Below, piece after piece: positions 5,684-7,099 of a stretch of DNA of 7,099 nt. Every line of letters starts with the position of its first letter. Within the stretch, counting starts at the first letter, position 1. The position numbers were made by a program, and so were the translations under genes. The notes beneath the pieces were generated by a model. The model ran no database searches, had not been told where the DNA came from, and saw only the letters and a program-made list of their open reading frames with translations. Source of the DNA: an uncultured Acidimicrobiia bacterium (GTDB lineage Bacteria; Actinomycetota; Acidimicrobiia; IMCC26256; CALEDW01). The stretch spans positions 1 to 7,099 of the forward strand of contig CALEDW010000064.1 in the NCBI GenBank assembly GCA_937949585.1. Direction: 5' to 3'.

Positions 5684-6686
5684 CGGCCCGCGCCGGGGCC
5701 GGCCCGGCGGTGGCGAACAGCCGGGCCAGCCGTAGCACCAGCACCGCCAAGACCGCGTCGTCACCGGTCGCCCTCCGCCCCTTGAGGTCCAGGTCGGCCT
5801 CGGCGAGCCACCGGTAGGCGCGCCGGATCCCGTCGGCGCCGAGCACCCGGCTCGCCTCCCAGGCCTTGCGTGCGGCGAACGGGCTGCCCCCCAGCACCTT
5901 CGCGGCGTCGGCGGGACCGGCCAGCGCGGGGTCGTCGCAGCGGGCGAGGCGCCGGAGGCGCCCGTGGAGGATCGCCAGCACCTGGAGCGGGTGGACCGGT
6001 CGCGGTTGGCGGGCACTGACGGCGTGGAGCAGCCGGTGCAGGACCGCGAGCGCGCCCGCGCCGTCGCCCTTCTCGATCCGATCGGTGAGCTCCCAGGGCC
6101 GTACGACCCCCGCCTCGCCGAGGTAGGCCTCGACCTGCCCGACGTCGAGGTCGGCGCCGGGGCCGTAGGCCGCCGCGAGCAGCTCCACCAGTGCCCCCAC
6201 CCGTCCGGCGTCGTCCCCGAGGTGCTCGCCCACCCGCCGGGCGGCCGCCGCCGACAGGCGGATCCCCGCCCGCCGGCACTCGGCGGTCAGCACCTCGGCG
6301 GTGGGCGCGTCGACCTCGTGCACCTCGGCGCCGGCGAGCGCGTCGGCGAGCGCCTTGGGCACCCGGCCGCCGGCGACGACCACCACCGCGACGCCCTCCG
6401 CCCGGGCACGCACGGCCTCGGCCAGCCGGGCGGCGCCGTCGCCGCTCAGCTCGTCGGCGTCGTGCACCACCACCACACGACGGTCGCTCACGAACGGCGG
6501 GCTGGCCAGCGCGGTAGCGAGCGCGTCCACCGCGGCGGACGCCTCGGGGACGGCGCGGCCGGGCACGGTGTGCTCCTCCACCGTGAACGCCCGCTCCCGG
6601 TTCCCGACCAGCTCGTCCACCAGCCGGGACACGGCCCGGGACCGCAGCGCAGGGTCCGCACCCCGCACCAGGTGCAGGTCAGCCAC
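5646..6686 (-). CDS. holA: DNA polymerase III delta subunit HolA
   Basis: Encodes 346 residues from the GTG at 6686. HolA is the subunit of the clamp loader that opens the beta sliding clamp. Recognisable parts are the start ADLHLVRGADPALRSR, the PPFVSDRRVVVVHDADEL strand-turn block (63-80), a VVVVAGGRVPKAL segment (101-113), the domain-III region VVRPWELTDRIEKGD (194-208), the QVLAILHGRLRRLAR helix (235-249) and the conserved ADLDLKGRRATGDDAVL block near 297-313. The GTG at 6686 has GGAGG six bases upstream; a GTG at 6692 directly abuts that site, and the ATG at 6830 gives an implausible Arg/Pro-rich extension. The start overlaps the preceding ORF by eight bases, suggesting coupling. The C-terminal tail after about residue 325 (Ala/Arg-rich, ending RSARRGRRPS) is poorly conserved-looking and is partly antisense to rpsT. 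Confidence 0.92.
   Translation of the reverse strand: MADLHLVRGADPALRSRAVSRLVDELVGNRERAFTVEEHTVPGRAVPEASAAVDALATALASPPFVSDRRVVVVHDADELSGDGAARLAEAVRARAEGVAVVVVAGGRVPKALADALAGAEVHEVDAPTAEVLTAECRRAGIRLSAAAARRVGEHLGDDAGRVGALVELLAAAYGPGADLDVGQVEAYLGEAGVVRPWELTDRIEKGDGAGALAVLHRLLHAVSARQPRPVHPLQVLAILHGRLRRLARCDDPALAGPADAAKVLGGSPFAARKAWEASRVLGADGIRRAYRWLAEADLDLKGRRATGDDAVLAVLVLRLARLFATAGPAPARAASRSARRGRRPS
5691..5709 (+). terminator. Possible rpsT hairpin terminator without U-tract
   Basis: CGCCGGG (5691-5697) pairs with CCCGGCG (5703-5709) around a five-base loop, starting eight bases after the rpsT stop codon. No T-run follows, so this is at best an atypical terminator. It lies inside the holA coding region on the other strand, where codon bias alone produces many such pairings. 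Confidence 0.3.
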
Positions 6687-7099
6687 GGCCACCCTCCGGC
6701 GCGAGCCGGGCCGCAAGGCGCCGGGCCAGCGCCGTCGCGGCGAGATCGGCACCGCCGGCTCGGAGGAGCGGGACGCCGGACTCCCACGCCCACGCCACCA
6801 GGGTGAGGCCCACGGGATCGGCGGCCGCACCGGGCGGGACGGTGAGGGCCACCGCCCGGCCGCGGCGCCGCCACGCCACGGCCGCGGCGACCGCCTCCTC
6901 GAGGGTGGTACCGGCCGGGGCGCCCGGGTCGGCGAGCAGCCCCTCCGGCCCGGACCCGCCCGGGGGCCGGTCCGGGTCGGGGCCCGGCCACCGGCCCTGT
7001 ACGGTCACGGCGACCGGGATGCGCCCGAGCTCCTGGGGGTCGCAGCAGCCGCCCGGGTCGCAGAGGTGGGTGAGCGGCACCTGTTGCGCCACCGCCGCC
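6679..7099 (-). CDS. Unrecognised protein upstream of holA (probably 5'-partial)
   Basis: I do not recognise this product. The frame is open to the window edge; a GTG at 7092 would give 137 residues, but the true start may lie outside. Codon use is strongly G/C at the third position throughout, supporting real coding. Near the GTG there is a cysteine cluster, LCDPGGCCDPQELG (C11, C16, C17), followed by a Pro/Gly-rich stretch (about 35-60). After that comes an Ala/Val-rich region that looks like alternating strands and helices (RAVALTVP; ADPVGLTLVAWAWESGVPLL; DLAATALARRLAARL). The last part vaguely resembles the C-terminal strand-helix of dihydropteroate-synthase-like barrels, but this is too weak to name. 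There is no signal peptide and no clear membrane helix. It overlaps holA by eight bases, so the two are probably cotranscribed. In related genomes comEC often precedes holA; this is not a recognisable ComEC C-terminus. Confidence 0.7.
   Translation of the reverse strand, partial: AAVAQQVPLTHLCDPGGCCDPQELGRIPVAVTVQGRWPGPDPDRPPGGSGPEGLLADPGAPAGTTLEEAVAAAVAWRRRGRAVALTVPPGAAADPVGLTLVAWAWESGVPLLRAGGADLAATALARRLAARLAPEGGRG
6693..6697 (-). promoter_or_regulatory. Ribosome binding site that sets the holA start
   Basis: On the minus strand GGAGG (6697-6693) stands six bases before the GTG at 6686. The other in-frame GTG (6692) directly abuts it, too close for initiation, so 6686 is preferred. The site lies inside the last codons of the upstream ORF. 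Confidence 0.65.

Noticed and set aside
5311..5817. A 168-codon plus-strand frame overlapping rpsT
   Set aside because: It is a +1 shadow of rpsT with a Pro/Arg/Ala-rich product. bS20 in the other frame is unmistakable.
5324..6016. An N-terminal extension of about 230 residues on LepA
   Set aside because: The extra part is antisense to rpsT and out of frame over holA, and the normal LepA N-terminus begins at 5323 or 5308.
6687..6830. A longer HolA starting at the ATG at 6830
   Set aside because: The added 48 residues are Arg/Pro/Trp-rich shadow of the upstream ORF. A GTG with GGAGG six bases upstream gives the standard HolA start.
1..7099. tRNA, rRNA, CRISPR array, insertion sequence, toxin-antitoxin or defence genes
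   Set aside because: None was seen. There are no spaced direct repeats, no transposase or integrase motifs, no terminal inverted repeats, and almost all bases are taken up by the genes listed.

Overview
No previously undescribed multi-gene system is visible here. The window is a conserved actinobacterial housekeeping neighbourhood with some local oddities. Composition is very GC-rich, with almost exclusively G or C at third codon positions, and starts are often GTG. The minus-strand order is [unknown ORF]-holA, (rpsT on the opposite strand), lepA, hemW, hrcA, dnaJ. From general knowledge this matches the order in Mycobacterium and Streptomyces, so the organism is inferred to be a member of Actinomycetota. 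The class cannot be fixed from this window; a deep-branching group such as Acidimicrobiia is only a guess.

Layout. Positions 1-2311 (minus) hold a tight hemW-hrcA-dnaJ operon with gaps of 3 and 2 bases; dnaJ is cut by the window edge. A CIRCE-type operator (1148-1174) covers the last eight codons and the stop codon of hemW, directly before hrcA. Positions 2312-2396 are a short divergent promoter gap. A plus-strand acyl-CoA dehydrogenase gene (2397-3563) sits between hemW and lepA, which are usually neighbours on one strand, and runs convergently into lepA with a 40-base overlap. lepA (3524-5323, minus) and rpsT (5414-5683, plus) diverge from a 90-base gap with a GC-rich inverted repeat. rpsT converges on holA (5646-6686, minus) with a 38-base overlap. 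An unrecognised minus-strand ORF (6679-7099, open at the edge) overlaps the holA start by 8 bases. There is no gene-free stretch longer than 90 bases.

How the genes work together. LepA/EF4 and ribosomal protein bS20 serve translation and ribosome assembly. HolA is the delta subunit of the replicative clamp loader. HemW is a radical-SAM/haem-binding protein. HrcA and DnaJ are the heat-shock repressor and a chaperone, and the CIRCE site suggests HrcA autoregulates hrcA-dnaJ. The acyl-CoA dehydrogenase has no functional link to these neighbours and looks like a lineage-specific insertion.

The points most worth a second look are the CIRCE element inside the hemW tail, a non-canonical G4 GTPase motif in LepA (NTID instead of NKID), an altered HNxxYW motif in HemW, the two 3'-overlapping convergent pairs, and the unknown ORF before holA.
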